42,935 nt of DNA from Burkholderiales bacterium. Its GTDB lineage: Bacteria; Pseudomonadota; Gammaproteobacteria; Burkholderiales; Burkholderiaceae_E. The notes under the pieces are model-generated. The model had not been told where the DNA came from and did not search any database. It worked only from the letters and a program-made list of their open reading frames with translations. The position numbers and the translations under genes are program-made. The stretch spans positions 1 through 42,935 of the forward strand of contig RPRK01000019.1 in NCBI GenBank assembly GCA_003818495.1. Direction: 5' to 3'. Positions 11,559 to 23,234 of this stretch are shown here, in pieces; the stretch's first letter is position 1; each line of letters starts with the position of its first letter.

Positions 11559-12461
11559 CTACTTGCGCGGAGACGGCGACGACGCGCTCTGGCCGGCTCC
11601 CGGTCCGCGGAAGTACCGGAAGAATTCCGACTGCGGATCGAGCACCAGCACGTCGCTCCGGTTCCGGAAGCTCGTGCGGTACGCCTCGAGGCTGCGGTAG
11701 AAGCTCGCGAACTCGGGGTTCTGGCCGAACGCCTCGGCGAACAGCGAGGAGGCCTTGGCATCGCCCTCGCCCTTCACGCGCTGGGCGTCGCGGTAGGCCT
11801 CGGCGATGATCACGTCACGCTGCCGGTCGGCGTCGGCGCGGATCTTCTCCGATTCGGCGGAGCCGGTGGCGCGCCGCTCGTTGGCGACCCGCTTGCGCTC
11901 GGACTGCATCCGGGCGAAGACCTGCTCCGAGACCTCGGGCGCGAAATCCACACGCTTGAGCCGCACGTCGATGATCTCGGCGCCGATCTGCTTGGCGTCC
12001 TCGTTCATCTTGTTGCGGACCAGGTCGAGCAGTTCCTGCCGCTTGCCGGAGATGACCTCGGAGACGGTCCGCCTCGCGATCTCGTTGTTCAGCGAGTCGC
12101 GCAGGCTGCGCTGCAGCCGGTCGCTCGCGATCAGCTCGCTGCCGCCCACCGACGTGAAGAACCGGCGCGGATCGGCGATCCGCCACTTCACGAAGGTGTC
12201 GATCTGGACGTTGAGCTTCTCGGACGTGATGAACCGGTCGACGTCGGCGGTGTCGATGGTCAGGATCCGATTGTCGAAGTACTGGACGTTCTGGAACGGC
12301 GGGGGCAGCTTGAAGTGCAGGCCGGGCTTGGCGATGACTTCCTTGATCTCGCCGAGGGCGAAGACCACCGCGTACTGTCGCTGGTCGACGACGAACAGCA
12401 TGGTCGAGGCGACCCCGAGGGCGACCAGGAGGCCGAGGAGAGCGGGAACGATACGGTTCAT
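11559..12461 (-). CDS. hflC: Protease modulator HflC
   Basis: A 300-residue SPFH/band-7 protein. One N-terminal transmembrane helix (about residues 5-25) is followed by the periplasmic SPFH domain and a coiled-coil region rich in Ala, Glu and Arg (about 185-250). With HflK it forms the large membrane cage around FtsH and modulates degradation of membrane and regulatory proteins. Family motifs include VVDQRQYAVVFALGEIK near residue 25 and SLLNEIARR-like sequence near 135. The gene follows hflK by 12 bases. The C-terminus extends into a Ser/Pro-rich tail. The start is ATG at 12461. Confidence 0.96.
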   Translation of the reverse strand: MNRIVPALLGLLVALGVASTMLFVVDQRQYAVVFALGEIKEVIAKPGLHFKLPPPFQNVQYFDNRILTIDTADVDRFITSEKLNVQIDTFVKWRIADPRRFFTSVGGSELIASDRLQRSLRDSLNNEIARRTVSEVISGKRQELLDLVRNKMNEDAKQIGAEIIDVRLKRVDFAPEVSEQVFARMQSERKRVANERRATGSAESEKIRADADRQRDVIIAEAYRDAQRVKGEGDAKASSLFAEAFGQNPEFASFYRSLEAYRTSFRNRSDVLVLDPQSEFFRYFRGPGAGQSASSPSPRK

Positions 12462-12473
12462 GGCGTGGGCTCC

Positions 12474-13754
12474 TCAGCGACCCGAGTCGCGGTCGCGGGC
12501 GCGCAGCCCGTCGCGCGTGCCCGCGGTCGACGGGACGGTCGGCGCGGACGGTGCGTCGGCCACCGGAGCGGCCGGTGCGGCCGGCCCGCGGGCGTCGGCG
12601 CTGGCCTGCTGCACCAGCCGATCGAGCGGCAGGTAGAGCAGGTTCCCGCCGTTCCCGCGCGAATCGATCAGCACCTTGCTGGTGTTCGCGAAGACCTGCT
12701 GCATGGTGTCGAGATAGAGCCGCTCGCGCGTCACCGCCGGCGCCTTCGAATACTCGGTGAGCACCTGCTTGAACCGCGATGCGTCACCTTCGGCGGTGGC
12801 GATGATCCGCTGCTTGTAGCCCTCGGCCTCCTGCTGGAGGCGGCCGGCGGTGCCGCGCGCCTTCGGGATCACGTCGTTGGCGTACGCGCTGCCCTCGTTG
12901 ATCAGCCGCTCGCGGTCCTGGGCGGCCTTGTTCGCATCCTCGAACGCGGCCTGAACCGGCTCGGGCGGCTGCGCCTGCTGGATGGTGACGTCGACGATGC
13001 CGATGCCCGCCCGGTAGCGGTCGGCGATCGACTGCATCAGCGACAGCGCGTCCTTGGCGACCTGCTCCTTCTCCTCGTACAGCACCCGGTCGATACCGGT
13101 GCGGCCGATGACCTCGCGGGTCGCCGTTTCGGCGGCCTGGCGGACGATCTCCTCGGGCGCGCCACCGGGGTTGTTGTTGAACAGGTAGGCCTTCGGGTCC
13201 GTGATGCGGTACTGGACGGCGAACTGCAGGTCGACGATCGCCTGATCGCCCGTGAGGATCAGCGCCTCGCGCGGGACCTTGTTCTTCACGTTCGTCCGGT
13301 AGCCGACCTCGACCTGGCGCAGGCGCTGCACGTCGACCAGTTCGGCGGTCTCGATCGGGTATGGCAGGCGCCACCTGAACCCGGCGGTCTCCTGCATGTA
13401 CTTGAACTCGCCGAATCGCAGGATCGCCGCAGCCTGGCCTTCCTGGATGATGTAGAAGCCGCTGCCGGCCCAGAGCAGGAAGGCGATGCCGCCGATCAGC
13501 CCGAGGCCGGCACCGGCGCCCTTCATCGAGGGCATGCCCGAGCCGCCGCGAGGCGGCTCGCCGCCGCCGCCGCCGCTCTTGCCGAACATGCGGTTCAGGC
13601 GACGGTTGAAGTCGCGCCAGAGCTCGTCGAGGTCGGGCGGGCCGTCGTTGCCGCTGCCGGGGCGTTGCGGGCGGTCGTCGTTCTTCCCGCCGGAACCGCC
13701 GCGGCCCCAGCCGGGGTCATTGAGCGACAACAGTGATCGAATGCGGGTCCACAT
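12474..13754 (-). CDS. hflK: FtsH protease activity modulator HflK
   Basis: About 426 residues. A Gly/Asp/Arg-rich cytoplasmic N-terminus ([12 protein letters not shown], then a run of Gly near residues 60-75) precedes one transmembrane helix (about 85-105). An SPFH domain (about 110-290) and a long helical segment with the EGDASRFKQVLTEYSKAP motif follow. It partners HflC around FtsH. The ATG at 13754 overlaps the end of hflX by 38 bases and has no clear Shine-Dalgarno sequence. The conserved part begins only at LNDPGW, so a non-ATG start slightly downstream is possible. The C-terminus is Ala/Pro-rich and charged. Confidence 0.93.
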   Translation of the reverse strand: MWTRIRSLLSLNDPGWGRGGSGGKNDDRPQRPGSGNDGPPDLDELWRDFNRRLNRMFGKSGGGGGEPPRGGSGMPSMKGAGAGLGLIGGIAFLLWAGSGFYIIQEGQAAAILRFGEFKYMQETAGFRWRLPYPIETAELVDVQRLRQVEVGYRTNVKNKVPREALILTGDQAIVDLQFAVQYRITDPKAYLFNNNPGGAPEEIVRQAAETATREVIGRTGIDRVLYEEKEQVAKDALSLMQSIADRYRAGIGIVDVTIQQAQPPEPVQAAFEDANKAAQDRERLINEGSAYANDVIPKARGTAGRLQQEAEGYKQRIIATAEGDASRFKQVLTEYSKAPAVTRERLYLDTMQQVFANTSKVLIDSRGNGGNLLYLPLDRLVQQASADARGPAAPAAPVADAPSAPTVPSTAGTRDGLRARDRDSGR

Positions 13755-14991
13755 CTGGCATGCCGTTGGGAAGGTACTGCGCGGTCGGGGGGGGCGTGCC
13801 GAGCCCGTCGTCCGGGTCGGCCTCGCCGTGTTCGTCGTCGACGGAGCCGTCGACCTTTCGACTGTCGGCCTCTCGGGCCGTCCGTTCGAGGGTGTCGGCC
13901 ATGACGGCCGCCTGCAGAGCCCCGCGAAGGGCATCGAGACCTGCACCGGTCCTGGCGCTGACGGACAAGCGTTCGATGCTACCACAGCCGTTCAGCTGGA
14001 CCTCGGGATCGAGCCCGACCACATCGATCTTGTTCCAGGCGAGCCACTGCGGCACGCGGTCCGCACCGATGTCCTCGAGCACACGCTGGACCTGTTCGAT
14101 CTGTTCGGCCCGGTCGTCGGCCGACGCGTCGACGACGTGGAGCAGCAGATCGGCCTCGGCCGTCTCCTCGAGCGTGGCGCGGAAGGCAGCCACCAGCTGG
14201 TGCGGGAGGTCGCGCACGAATCCGACGGTGTCGGACAGCACCACCTCGACCCCGGGCGCCAGCACGAGTCGGCGCGTCAGCGTGTCGAGCGTGGCGAACA
14301 GCTGGTCGGCGGCGAAGGTATCGGCGCCGGTCAGCGCATTGAACAGCGTCGACTTGCCGGCGTTGGTGTACCCGACCAGCGACACCCGGAAGACGTCCCG
14401 ACGGTGGCGCGACTTGCGCCGCGTGCGGCGCTGGCGCTCGGTGCGCTCGAGGCGCTCCCGGACCTGGCGGATCTTGGCGGCCAGCATGCGCCGGTCCATC
14501 TCGAGCTGCGTCTCGCCGGGGCCGCCGCGCACGCCGATGCCGCCCCGCTGGCGCTCGAGGTGGCTCCAGGCACGCACCAGGCGCGACGACTGGTGCTGCA
14601 GGCGCGCCAGCTCGACCTGGAGCTTGCCCTCCGTCGAGCGGGCACGCTGCCCGAAGATGTCGAGGATCAGCTCGGTGCGGTCGAGGACCCTGACGTTCCA
14701 GGTCCGCTCGAGGTTGCGCTGCTGGACGGCGGAGATCTCGTGGTCGAACAGGACCACCTGCGCCTCGGTGCTCGCGATCAGCGCACCGATCTCCTCGGCC
14801 TTGCCCTGCCCGAGGTAGAGCTTCGGATCCGGCCGTGGCCGGTGGCAGACCACCCGGTCGGCGACCTCGTGGCCGGCCGACAGCGCCAGCGCCGCCAGCT
14901 CGTCGAGCGATGCCGGATCCGCGCGCTCACGACCGAGCGCGACCCGCACCAGGAGGACGGGGGAGCGGGTGTCGTCGGTCGAGGCGTTCAG
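13717..14991 (-). CDS. hflX: GTPase HflX
   Basis: An OBG-HflX GTPase that binds the 50S subunit and splits stalled ribosomes. The N-terminal nucleotide-binding-like domain (about 10-110) leads into a helical linker with [13 protein letters not shown] (about 155-170). The G domain has G1 GYTNAGKST (about 203), G3 DTVGF (about 250) and G4 NKID (about 320). The first beta strand ([11 protein letters not shown]) lies upstream of the first GTG at 14949, and no ATG, GTG or TTG precedes it after the hfq stop. CTG at 14991, overlapping the hfq TGA as CTGA, would give 424 residues, close to the E. coli length (426). I list that start with reservation. The acidic C-terminal tail overlaps hflK. Confidence 0.9.
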   Translation of the reverse strand: MNASTDDTRSPVLLVRVALGRERADPASLDELAALALSAGHEVADRVVCHRPRPDPKLYLGQGKAEEIGALIASTEAQVVLFDHEISAVQQRNLERTWNVRVLDRTELILDIFGQRARSTEGKLQVELARLQHQSSRLVRAWSHLERQRGGIGVRGGPGETQLEMDRRMLAAKIRQVRERLERTERQRRTRRKSRHRRDVFRVSLVGYTNAGKSTLFNALTGADTFAADQLFATLDTLTRRLVLAPGVEVVLSDTVGFVRDLPHQLVAAFRATLEETAEADLLLHVVDASADDRAEQIEQVQRVLEDIGADRVPQWLAWNKIDVVGLDPEVQLNGCGSIERLSVSARTGAGLDALRGALQAAVMADTLERTAREADSRKVDGSVDDEHGEADPDDGLGTPPPTAQYLPNGMPDVDPHSITVVAQ

Positions 14992-15224
14992 CTTTCCGGG
15001 CTTTCTTGTTGGAAGTTGACGGCCCGGGCCGGGACGACCGTGGAGATCGCGTGCTTGTAGACCATCTGGGTGACGGTGTTCTTGAGCAGGACGACGTACT
15101 GGTCGAACGATTCGATCTGGCCCTGGAGCTTGATGCCGTTCACGAGGTAGATCGAAACCGGCACATGGTCCTTGCGGAGGAGATTCAGGAAGGGGTCTTG
15201 TAGAAGTTGCCCTTTGTTGCTCAT
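14988..15224 (-). CDS. hfq: RNA chaperone Hfq
   Basis: A 78-residue hexameric Sm-like protein that pairs small RNAs with mRNA targets. The N-terminal [14 protein letters not shown] motif carries the proximal-face Gln and Phe residues. Sm1 ([21 protein letters not shown]) and Sm2 ([11 protein letters not shown]) are complete, including the KHA signature. The acidic tail is very short (about eight residues), normal for betaproteobacteria. ATG at 15224 has CGGAG six bases upstream. The gene starts a transcription unit with hflX, hflK and hflC. Confidence 0.98.
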   Translation of the reverse strand: MSNKGQLLQDPFLNLLRKDHVPVSIYLVNGIKLQGQIESFDQYVVLLKNTVTQMVYKHAISTVVPARAVNFQQESPES

Positions 15225-15246
15225 TGCAGCTCCGGATCTGTTCGCT

Positions 15247-15276
15247 TTTGTATGGGGGCGTCGTGCTGGAGTTCAA
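15247..15276 (-). promoter_or_regulatory. Possible hfq promoter
   Basis: On the minus strand TTGAAC (15276-15271) and TACAAA (15252-15247) are separated by 18 bases, each matching four of six consensus bases. They are followed by a short AT-richer leader and the hfq ribosome-binding site. The 161-base gap between der and hfq is one of the few spaces here large enough for a promoter. Confidence 0.4.
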
Positions 15277-15315
15277 CCCCGGGCGCGGTCGGCCCCGGGC
15301 TGGGGTTCAACCCCG
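15271..15315. repeat. Direct repeat GTTCAACCCCG upstream of hfq
   Basis: GTTCAACCCCG occurs at 15271-15281 and again at 15305-15315, a 34-base period (about three helical turns). GC-rich sequence lies between the copies. Read on the minus strand each copy is CGGGGTTGAAC, so both present a TTGAAC that could be a -35 element or part of a regulator site ahead of hfq. Confidence 0.6.
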
Positions 15316-15386
15316 TCGGTCGACTGTACCGGAAATGCAGGCGGAATCGCCAGCCGACCCCGGACGCGTCACGACGGGCTTCGCCG

Positions 15387-16844
15387 TCAGCGCGCGTAGG
15401 GATTCGCCGAGGTGCGGAACTCGACGCGCAGGGGCGTCCCCTGCAGCGAGAAGGTGTCGCGGAACCGGCCTTCGAGGTAGCGGCGGTAGCTGTCGGAGAT
15501 CCGATCGAGCGAGTTGCCGTGGATGACCACGACGGGCGGATTCTGGCCGCCCTGGTGCGCGTACCGCATCTTCGGACGGATCGGGCCGCGGCGGGGCGGC
15601 TGCTGGCGCTCGACCGCCTCCTGGAGCGCGCGCGTCAGGCGCGGCGTGGACAGCTTCGCGGTCGCGGCGGCGTAGGCCTCGTTGACCGAGCGCATCAGCG
15701 CGCCGACGCCCTTGCCTTCCGTGGCGGTCAGGTAGTGCGTCCGGGCGAAGCCGAGGAATCCCAGCTTGCGCTCGATCTCGAGCTTGAGACGATCCCGCCG
15801 GTACTCGTCGGCGAGGTCCCACTTGTTGACGCCCACCACCACCGCACGGCCGGCTTCGAGCAGGAAGCCGGCGATGTGCGCATCCTGATCGGCGATGTCC
15901 TGCGATGCGTCGAGCAGCAGCACGCACACGTGGCTGTCCTCGATCGCCTGCAGCGTCTTGACGACCGAGAACTTCTCGATGACGTCGTGGACCTTGCCGC
16001 GGCGGCGCACCCCGGCGGTGTCGACCAGCGTGTAGAGCCGGCCGTTGCGCTCGAAGTCGGCGGAGACCGCGTCCCGGGTGGTCCCCGGCTGGTCGAAGGC
16101 GATCATCCGCTCCTCGCCGAGCAGCGTGTTGATCAGGGTCGACTTGCCGGCATTGGGCCGGCCCACGACCGCGATCCGCATCCGCTTGGCGTAGGGCTTG
16201 TCCTCCTGCGGCGCCGCATCACCGCCCTGCCCCTCGAGCGCAGCCAGCTCGGCCTCGGTCGGCGGAGGCGGCACCTCGAACGCCTGCCCGGCTTCGTCTT
16301 CGAGCGCGGCCGATGCGTCGGCGGCCTCGGGCAGCGCCAGCTCGATCAGTTCGCGCACGCCGTCGCCGTGGGCCGCCGAGACGGTGTACGGCTGCCCCAG
16401 GCCGAGCGACCAGAAGTCGGCGGCTGCCGACGCGCTCGGCATGCCCTCGGTCTTGTTGACCGCCAGCACGACACGCGCCGCCGTCCGGCGCAGCTCGTTG
16501 GCGATGTCGCGGTCGCGGGCCGCCATGCCCTCGCGCCCATCGACGACGAAGATCACCAGGTCGGCCTCGATCACGGCCTGCCGGGTCTGGCGCGCCATCT
16601 CGGCGGAGATGCCGGTCTTGGCGACCGGCTCGAAGCCGCCGGTGTCGATGACGATGAAGCGACGCTCGCCGAGCCGGCCCTGGCCGTAGTGCCGGTCCCG
16701 CGTCAGGCCGGGGATGTCGGCGACGAGCGCGGCGCGGCTGCGGGTCAGGCGGTTGAACAGCGTCGACTTGCCCACGTTCGGGCGGCCGACGAGTGCGACG
16801 ACCGGAGGGGGGCCACCCTCGCGACGTTCATAGAGGTCGTTCAC
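15387..16844 (-). CDS. der: Ribosome biogenesis GTPase Der (EngA)
   Basis: A 485-residue protein with two GTPase domains in tandem and a C-terminal KH-like domain. It is required for 50S subunit maturation. G1 motifs are GRPNVGKST (about residue 21) and GRPNAGKST (about 228). Both domains also show DTGGF/DTAGV and NKTE/NKWD motifs. The linker between the two G domains (about 170-220) is acidic, Ala/Pro-rich and rather long. The KH-like part covers about 390-485. The start is GTG at 16844, overlapping the bamB stop as GTGA, so translation is probably coupled to bamB. The same bamB-der order is widespread in proteobacteria. Confidence 0.96.
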   Translation of the reverse strand: MNDLYERREGGPPPVVALVGRPNVGKSTLFNRLTRSRAALVADIPGLTRDRHYGQGRLGERRFIVIDTGGFEPVAKTGISAEMARQTRQAVIEADLVIFVVDGREGMAARDRDIANELRRTAARVVLAVNKTEGMPSASAAADFWSLGLGQPYTVSAAHGDGVRELIELALPEAADASAALEDEAGQAFEVPPPPTEAELAALEGQGGDAAPQEDKPYAKRMRIAVVGRPNAGKSTLINTLLGEERMIAFDQPGTTRDAVSADFERNGRLYTLVDTAGVRRRGKVHDVIEKFSVVKTLQAIEDSHVCVLLLDASQDIADQDAHIAGFLLEAGRAVVVGVNKWDLADEYRRDRLKLEIERKLGFLGFARTHYLTATEGKGVGALMRSVNEAYAAATAKLSTPRLTRALQEAVERQQPPRRGPIRPKMRYAHQGGQNPPVVVIHGNSLDRISDSYRRYLEGRFRDTFSLQGTPLRVEFRTSANPYAR

Positions 16845-17998
16845 GGTGTCCTGAATGCGTAGAGGCCGCCGCCGGAGGTCTGCACCACCAGCGTGGCGCC
16901 GACCGCGGCCGGCGGCGCGACGATCGGCTTGCCGTCGGTGCGGCTGACCGCGGCGAGCTTGCCGTCGGCGCGCGACAGCCAGAGCAGATTGCCCTCCAGG
17001 TCGCCGAAGGCGACGACGCTGCCGACGATGAGGGGCGCCGACAGCCGTCGGCGCTGATAGCTCTTGACCTGCCAGCTCGGGGAGCCGCCCCGGTCGAACG
17101 CGTGCACGACGTCGTCGGCATCGGGCGCGACGACGCCGCGGTTGTCGACGTCCAGGCCGACCGCCGACGAGAAGTCGCGCAGCCAGACCGGCGCGCCGTT
17201 GGCGAGCTCGATGCAGCCGATGCGTCCCTGGTAGGTGGCGGCGCACAGCTCGCGGCCGATGATGAGCGGCGAGCCGACGACGTCGGCGATCCGCTCCAGC
17301 TCGGTCGTGCCGCGCGGCTGCGACAGCGGCACGTCCCAGCGCGGCGCGCCGTTCTCGAGCGCGAGCGCCACGACGCGGCCGCCCGGCATGCCGACGAACG
17401 CCGCCCCGGGGATCATCGCGACGCCTCCGGAGTTGCGCAGCACCAGCGGCGGATTCTGACGCTGGAACGACCACCGCCGCTTGCCGGTGTCGACCTCGAA
17501 GGCCAGCACCCGGTTGTCGGTCGTGCGCACCAGCACGACGCCGTCGGCCACCGCCGGCGCGGTCACCACCTCGCCATTGGCCGGCGCCGTCCAGCGCGTC
17601 CGGCCCTGCTCGTCGAGGGCGACGACCGTCCCGTCGCGGGTGGCGACGACGGTGGTGGCGCCGTCCGTGCCGACTCCGGCAGTCAGCGGCTTGCCCACCG
17701 ACACCCGCCAGACCGGACGTCCGGTATCGAGGGCGATGCGCGCGACCGTGCCGTCCTGCGCCGCCGCCCACACCGAGTCGCCGATCGCGACCGGCGCGAA
17801 GCCGATGCCGGACCGGGCGCCGAGCGACGTGTTCCAGGCCGTCTCGATGCGCACCGCATTCGACGCCGCGGGCAGCGGATCGGGCGGGGTACGCGTCGGG
17901 CCGAAGAGCGAGCAGGCGCCGAGGACCACGAGCGCGGCCACGGCGATCGCGACCCGGCGCAGCCGCAGGCCGTGCACGTCAGGCCCCGCCGAGCGCAT
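16841..17998 (-). CDS. bamB: Outer membrane assembly lipoprotein BamB
   Basis: A lipoprotein of up to 385 residues forming an eight-bladed beta propeller that helps the BAM complex insert outer-membrane proteins. The lipobox LGAC places the lipidated Cys at residue 29 from the ATG at 17998, after a hydrophobic core. Repeated PQQ-like blades follow, with motifs such as [24 protein letters not shown] and [11 protein letters not shown]. The ATG overlaps the previous gene by 20 bases. A GTG at 17977, just after that gene's stop and preceded by GGCGGGG, gives a neat 22-residue signal peptide and is an equally good start. The gene lies between yfgM-like and der. Confidence 0.94.
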   Translation of the reverse strand: MRSAGPDVHGLRLRRVAIAVAALVVLGACSLFGPTRTPPDPLPAASNAVRIETAWNTSLGARSGIGFAPVAIGDSVWAAAQDGTVARIALDTGRPVWRVSVGKPLTAGVGTDGATTVVATRDGTVVALDEQGRTRWTAPANGEVVTAPAVADGVVLVRTTDNRVLAFEVDTGKRRWSFQRQNPPLVLRNSGGVAMIPGAAFVGMPGGRVVALALENGAPRWDVPLSQPRGTTELERIADVVGSPLIIGRELCAATYQGRIGCIELANGAPVWLRDFSSAVGLDVDNRGVVAPDADDVVHAFDRGGSPSWQVKSYQRRRLSAPLIVGSVVAFGDLEGNLLWLSRADGKLAAVSRTDGKPIVAPPAAVGATLVVQTSGGGLYAFRTP

Positions 17999-18611
17999 CG
18001 AGCTTCATCTGCACGATCGGGCGGGTCGCCGCGTTCGGCGGCAGCTTGTCGAGCGCGAGCTTGTACGCGGCACGCGCCTCGTCGCGCTTGCCCTGCGCGA
18101 GCAGCAGGTCGCCACGGCGGTCGGCGAACGCGGGGGCGAATGCGCCGGCGTCCTCGACGGCCAGCAGGCGGATCCCGTCGTCGTAGGCCTTCTCGTCGAG
18201 CAGGATGCCGGCGAGCCGAAGCCGTGCGAGCGACCGGTGCTCCGGATCCTTCGAATGGTCGACCGCCCACTGCAGCGGCGCCTTCGCCGCCTTCAGGTCA
18301 CCGGCGTCGTGATAGGCCCGGGCCGCCAGCAGCGCGCCCATCGAGCCGTAGACCGTGCCCGAGTACTTCTCGAACAGCGGCCCGGAGGTCTGCTTGACCT
18401 TCGCCACGTCCTTCTTGTCGACCGCATCGCGCAGCTGATCGTAGAGGACGGACGCCTCGACCGACTGCTTCTGCTGCCACCAGCCCCACGCTCGCCAGCC
18501 CGCCACGGCGAGCAACACGACGGTCAGCAGCGTGAGCAGCAGGTTTCCGTACTTGTTCCAGTACGCCTTGAAGGCGTCGAGCTGGTCCTGTTCCTGGAGA
18601 TCGTAGGCCAT
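17979..18611 (-). CDS. YfgM-like ancillary SecYEG/chaperone protein with TPR repeats
   Basis: 210 residues. A short cytoplasmic start MAYDLQEQDQLDAFKAYW is followed by one transmembrane helix (about 24-45) and periplasmic TPR-like helices (about 50-205). This matches the YfgM family, which associates with the Sec translocon and periplasmic chaperones. The N-terminal DLQEQ-QLDxFKxYW motif is characteristic. It sits between hisS and bamB, as is usual. ATG at 18611. Confidence 0.9.
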   Translation of the reverse strand: MAYDLQEQDQLDAFKAYWNKYGNLLLTLLTVVLLAVAGWRAWGWWQQKQSVEASVLYDQLRDAVDKKDVAKVKQTSGPLFEKYSGTVYGSMGALLAARAYHDAGDLKAAKAPLQWAVDHSKDPEHRSLARLRLAGILLDEKAYDDGIRLLAVEDAGAFAPAFADRRGDLLLAQGKRDEARAAYKLALDKLPPNAATRPIVQMKLDALGGA

Positions 18612-18646
18612 CGGCCCTCCGGCGGGATCGGGGTGGACGGTCGGGC

Positions 18647-19996
18647 TCAGTCGCCGGTGGCGACGAGCGCATCGACCAGGTAATCGGACAGTCCGTCGAG
18701 CGGCACGGACTCCTGCTTGCCCGCACCGCGCGCGCCATCGGCGCCGCGGAGGGACTTGACCGTGGCGGTGCGCGCCGCAGCCTCGTCGTCGCCGATGACG
18801 ACGGCGAACTCGGCGCCGCTCGCGTCGGCACGCTTGAACTGCGCCTTGAAGCCGCCGCCGCCGGCGTGCATGACGACATCGAGGCCCGCACTGCGCAGAC
18901 CCTCAGCCACCGTGAACGCCACCGTGCGCGCCGCATCGCCCTGGTGGACGACGTACACGTCGCACGCGGGTTCCGGCATCGCCTCGCCCGTCTCGCGCAT
19001 GAGCTCGAGCAGGCGCTCGACCCCGATCGCGAAGCCGCAGGACGGCGCGGCCTTGCCGCCGAGCATCTCGACGAGCGGATCGTAGCGTCCGCCGCCGCAC
19101 ACGGTGCCCTGCGCGCCGAGCCGGTCGGTGACCCACTCGAACACGGTGCGGTTGTAGTAGTCGAGCCCGCGGACCAGCCGCGGGTTGATCCGGAACGGAA
19201 TGCCGATCGCGCGGAGCAGCGACTGCACGCCCTCGAAATGCTCGCGCGAGGCCTCGCCGAGGAAGTCGGCGAGTCTCGGCGCGCCCTCGACCAGCGCCTG
19301 CATCGCCGGGTTCTTCGTGTCCAGGATGCGCAGCGGGTTGGTGTGCAGGCGGCGCTGGGCATCGGCATCGAGCTGCGACGCGTTCGCCTCGAAGTACGCG
19401 ATGAGCGCCTCCCGGTGGCCGCGCCGCTCGGCCGGGTCGCCGATCGAGTTCAGCTCCAGGCGGATGTCCTGCAGGCCGAGGTCGTCCCACAGCCGCTGGC
19501 ACATCGCGATCACTTCGGCGTCGATGTCGGGGCCGGCGAAGCCGAGCGCCTCCACGCCGATCTGATGGAACTGCCGGTAGCGGCCGCGCTGCGGGCGCTC
19601 GTGGCGGAACATCGGACCGGTGTACCACAGCCGCTTCGGGCCGTCGTACAGCAGGTTGTGCTCGATCGCGGCGCGCACGACTCCGGCGGTGTTCTCCGGG
19701 CGCAGTGTCAGATGCTCGCCGTTGAGCGCGTCCTCGAAGGAGTACATCTCCTTCTCGACGATGTCGGTCACCTCGCCGATCCCACGCTTGAACAGGGCGG
19801 TGTGCTCGACGATCGGCGTGCGGATCTGGCGATAGCCGTAGCCGCGCGCCCAGTGGGCCACCACCTGCTCGAGGCGCTCCCATCGCTCGCTGTCACCCGG
19901 CAGCAGATCGTTCATGCCCTTGACGCCCGACAGGCGCTCGGCCTTGCGCGGGACGGAGGCGGCGGGTTCGGAGGCGAATGAGGCTTCGTCGGACAT
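18647..19996 (-). CDS. hisS: Histidyl-tRNA synthetase
   Basis: A 449-residue class II synthetase that charges tRNA-His. Motif 1 surrounds [18 protein letters not shown] (about residues 22-39). Motif 2 covers [22 protein letters not shown] (about 115-136). The His-specific loop is [15 protein letters not shown] (about 265-279), and motif 3 is [13 protein letters not shown] (about 322-334). The C-terminal anticodon-binding domain follows (about 345-449) and contains a small Ala/Gly-rich insertion. The start is ATG at 19996; an open frame continues upstream without family sequence. It is 64 bases after ispG. Confidence 0.96.
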   Translation of the reverse strand: MSDEASFASEPAASVPRKAERLSGVKGMNDLLPGDSERWERLEQVVAHWARGYGYRQIRTPIVEHTALFKRGIGEVTDIVEKEMYSFEDALNGEHLTLRPENTAGVVRAAIEHNLLYDGPKRLWYTGPMFRHERPQRGRYRQFHQIGVEALGFAGPDIDAEVIAMCQRLWDDLGLQDIRLELNSIGDPAERRGHREALIAYFEANASQLDADAQRRLHTNPLRILDTKNPAMQALVEGAPRLADFLGEASREHFEGVQSLLRAIGIPFRINPRLVRGLDYYNRTVFEWVTDRLGAQGTVCGGGRYDPLVEMLGGKAAPSCGFAIGVERLLELMRETGEAMPEPACDVYVVHQGDAARTVAFTVAEGLRSAGLDVVMHAGGGGFKAQFKRADASGAEFAVVIGDDEAAARTATVKSLRGADGARGAGKQESVPLDGLSDYLVDALVATGD

Positions 19997-20060
19997 GGGG
20001 CTCGATGGCGACTGCAGGGGACGGCGAACGGAGCGAGGCGGAGGCGGACGGCGGGGGCGA

Positions 20061-21340
<1,280 letters not shown>

Positions 21341-21344
<4 letters not shown>

Positions 21345-22321
21345 GGCAGCTTGACCTTGGCGATGTTGTTCGGCGACGAGGTGACCGGCTTGAGGTCGAC
21401 CGGCTTGCCCTCGAACTCGAGGACCGCCGCACTGGCGTTGCCGATGGTCACCGAGAACGGCGCCTCGCCCTTGGCCTCGAGCGGACTGCCCGGCTTGACG
21501 GTGCCCATGTACACCGACTTGCCATCGGCCTGGCGCACGTCGACCCATGCGTCCTGCTTGACGGTGACGCGGATCGGCGGGGCCGGCGGCGGAGGCGGTG
21601 CGGGCGGCGGTGGGGGCACGACCGGCGCGGGCGGCGCCGCCGTCAGCGGCGGCGGGACGGCCGGGCCACCCGCCGTGCCCGGCACGGACGCGCCGGCGGG
21701 ACCGGGCGCCGCGGCCGCGCTCGGAGTGCCCGGGGCGGGCACCAGCGGAGGCGGCACCAGGGGCGTGCCGGGCGCCGGGGCATCACCGCCCGCCGGCGCG
21801 GCAGGCGTCACCGCCGGTGCGCCGCCCTGCGGCGCGTCCGCCGAGCCGATCCAGGAGGAGACCTTGGAGACGTCGCCGTCGCGCCCGAAGAACAGCGCGA
21901 CCGCGATCACGCCGATCACGCCGAGCAACGCCCACGGCAGGCGGCTGCCCTTGCCCTCGCCGTCGAAGCCGAAGCCGCCGCCTCGGGGCATCGGCGCGGC
22001 GAGGGTCGAGGTGGGCTTGAGCTCCTCGGCCTCGGCAAAGCCGCCGATGGTCTGCAGCAGCGGCTCGACGTCGACGTCGAGCAGGCGGCCGTAGGACCGC
22101 ACGCAACCTCGCACGAACGCGCGGCCGGGCAAGGCGGCCCAGTCGCCCCGCTCGATCGCCTCGAGCTGCCGGGGCTGCAGCTTCAGCCGCTGCGCGACCT
22201 CGCCCTTGCCCAGGCCGCGCTTCTCGCGGACCGCGGCAAGCTGGTCGGCCGCGGTGATCGCGGTGCTCTGCGGGCCCGAAGGCGTCGGGCCGTTCGCGGG
22301 GTCAGTCACCGATTCAGTCAC
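21341..22321 (-). CDS. rodZ: RodZ-like cell-shape protein (HTH, one TM helix, DUF4115)
   Basis: About 326 residues. A cytoplasmic Cro/HTH-like domain (about 15-90, with [19 protein letters not shown] and the tyrosine-containing [10 protein letters not shown] helix) is followed by a transmembrane helix (about 125-145). A long Pro/Ala/Gly linker (about 160-250) and a C-terminal DUF4115 beta domain complete the protein. RodZ links the MreB cytoskeleton to the elongation machinery. GTG at 22321 overlaps the pilW stop as GTGACTGA. GTG codons at 22333 and 22309 are alternatives because the first residues are not conserved. The Pro-rich linker contains a run of eight or more prolines with few interruptions. 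Confidence 0.85.
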
Positions 22322-23234
22322 CGAATGCTCCACGTTGCAACAGGTTCGCCTCGCGCGAGGACGGGAATTGGCGGCGCAGCTGCGCGGACAGGCTCGCGAC
22401 GCTGTCGCGGTCGCCGGCACGGCGATCGACCCGGATGCCGAGCCACAGGGTCTCGGCACTCGCGGGATAGCTCGCCAGCAGACGCTGGGACAGGAAGCGG
22501 GCACGATCGAGCTCGCCGCGCCGAAGATAGATCTCGGAGAGGTGGTACATCGCCACCGGGTTCCGCGGGTCGATCCGGAACGCCTGGTCGAAGTACGCCT
22601 CGGCACCCTTCAGGTCGCCGGCACGCAGCGAGCAGATGCCCGCATTGTGCAGCGGCTTGGCCGGCGTCTGGTAGAGCGGGTTCTTGAGGGCCGCCTGGAA
22701 CTGCGCGATGGACTCTCGCGGCCGCTCGGTCTGGCACAGGTACCAGCCGTAGTTGTTCAGGAGCTCCGAATCGTCCGGGTCGATCCGCAGCGCGCGCTGG
22801 AAGCTCTCGTCCGCGCGCACGCGGTCGTTCATGTCCATGTAGACCAGTCCGAGCAGCCCGTAGGCCTGCGCGAAGTTCGGGTCGGTCGCGAGCGCCGAGC
22901 GCAGCTCCTCGAGCGCCTGCGGGTAGTTGCCCTGCTGGTAGTACCCGGCCGCCAGCTCCAGGCGGATCGAGGCACGGCGCCGCTGCTCGGAATCGTTCTG
23001 CGGCGTGCCGGCCAGCGGCGCACCGCCGCCCGGCTCGGCACGCGCCGGCGCATCGCGCCGGGCATCGCGGGGATCGTTGCCCCGAAGGTCGCGCACCACC
23101 TGGGGCTTCTCGTCGACGGAGGTGCAGGCGACGAGCGCGCAGCCGGCGAGGACCAGCGCGACCAGCCGGCGCAGCACTCCCGCACGGGACCGCTCGAGGG
23201 CGCGCGATGCGGCCGTCATGGTCGAGGGGCTCAC
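22314..23234 (-). CDS. pilW: Type IV pilus biogenesis/stability lipoprotein PilW (PilF)
   Basis: 306 residues. The signal peptide ends in an LAGC lipobox (Cys32), with LVAC (Cys37) as a second possible site. A low-complexity stretch is followed by about six TPR repeats (about 90-290), for example [21 protein letters not shown] and [13 protein letters not shown]. PilW/PilF is an outer-membrane lipoprotein needed for secretin assembly of type IV pili. The start is GTG at 23234, fused to the rlmN stop as GTGA; ATG at 23219 is an alternative. No other pilus gene is in the window. Confidence 0.88.
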   Translation of the reverse strand: MSPSTMTAASRALERSRAGVLRRLVALVLAGCALVACTSVDEKPQVVRDLRGNDPRDARRDAPARAEPGGGAPLAGTPQNDSEQRRRASIRLELAAGYYQQGNYPQALEELRSALATDPNFAQAYGLLGLVYMDMNDRVRADESFQRALRIDPDDSELLNNYGWYLCQTERPRESIAQFQAALKNPLYQTPAKPLHNAGICSLRAGDLKGAEAYFDQAFRIDPRNPVAMYHLSEIYLRRGELDRARFLSQRLLASYPASAETLWLGIRVDRRAGDRDSVASLSAQLRRQFPSSREANLLQRGAFGD

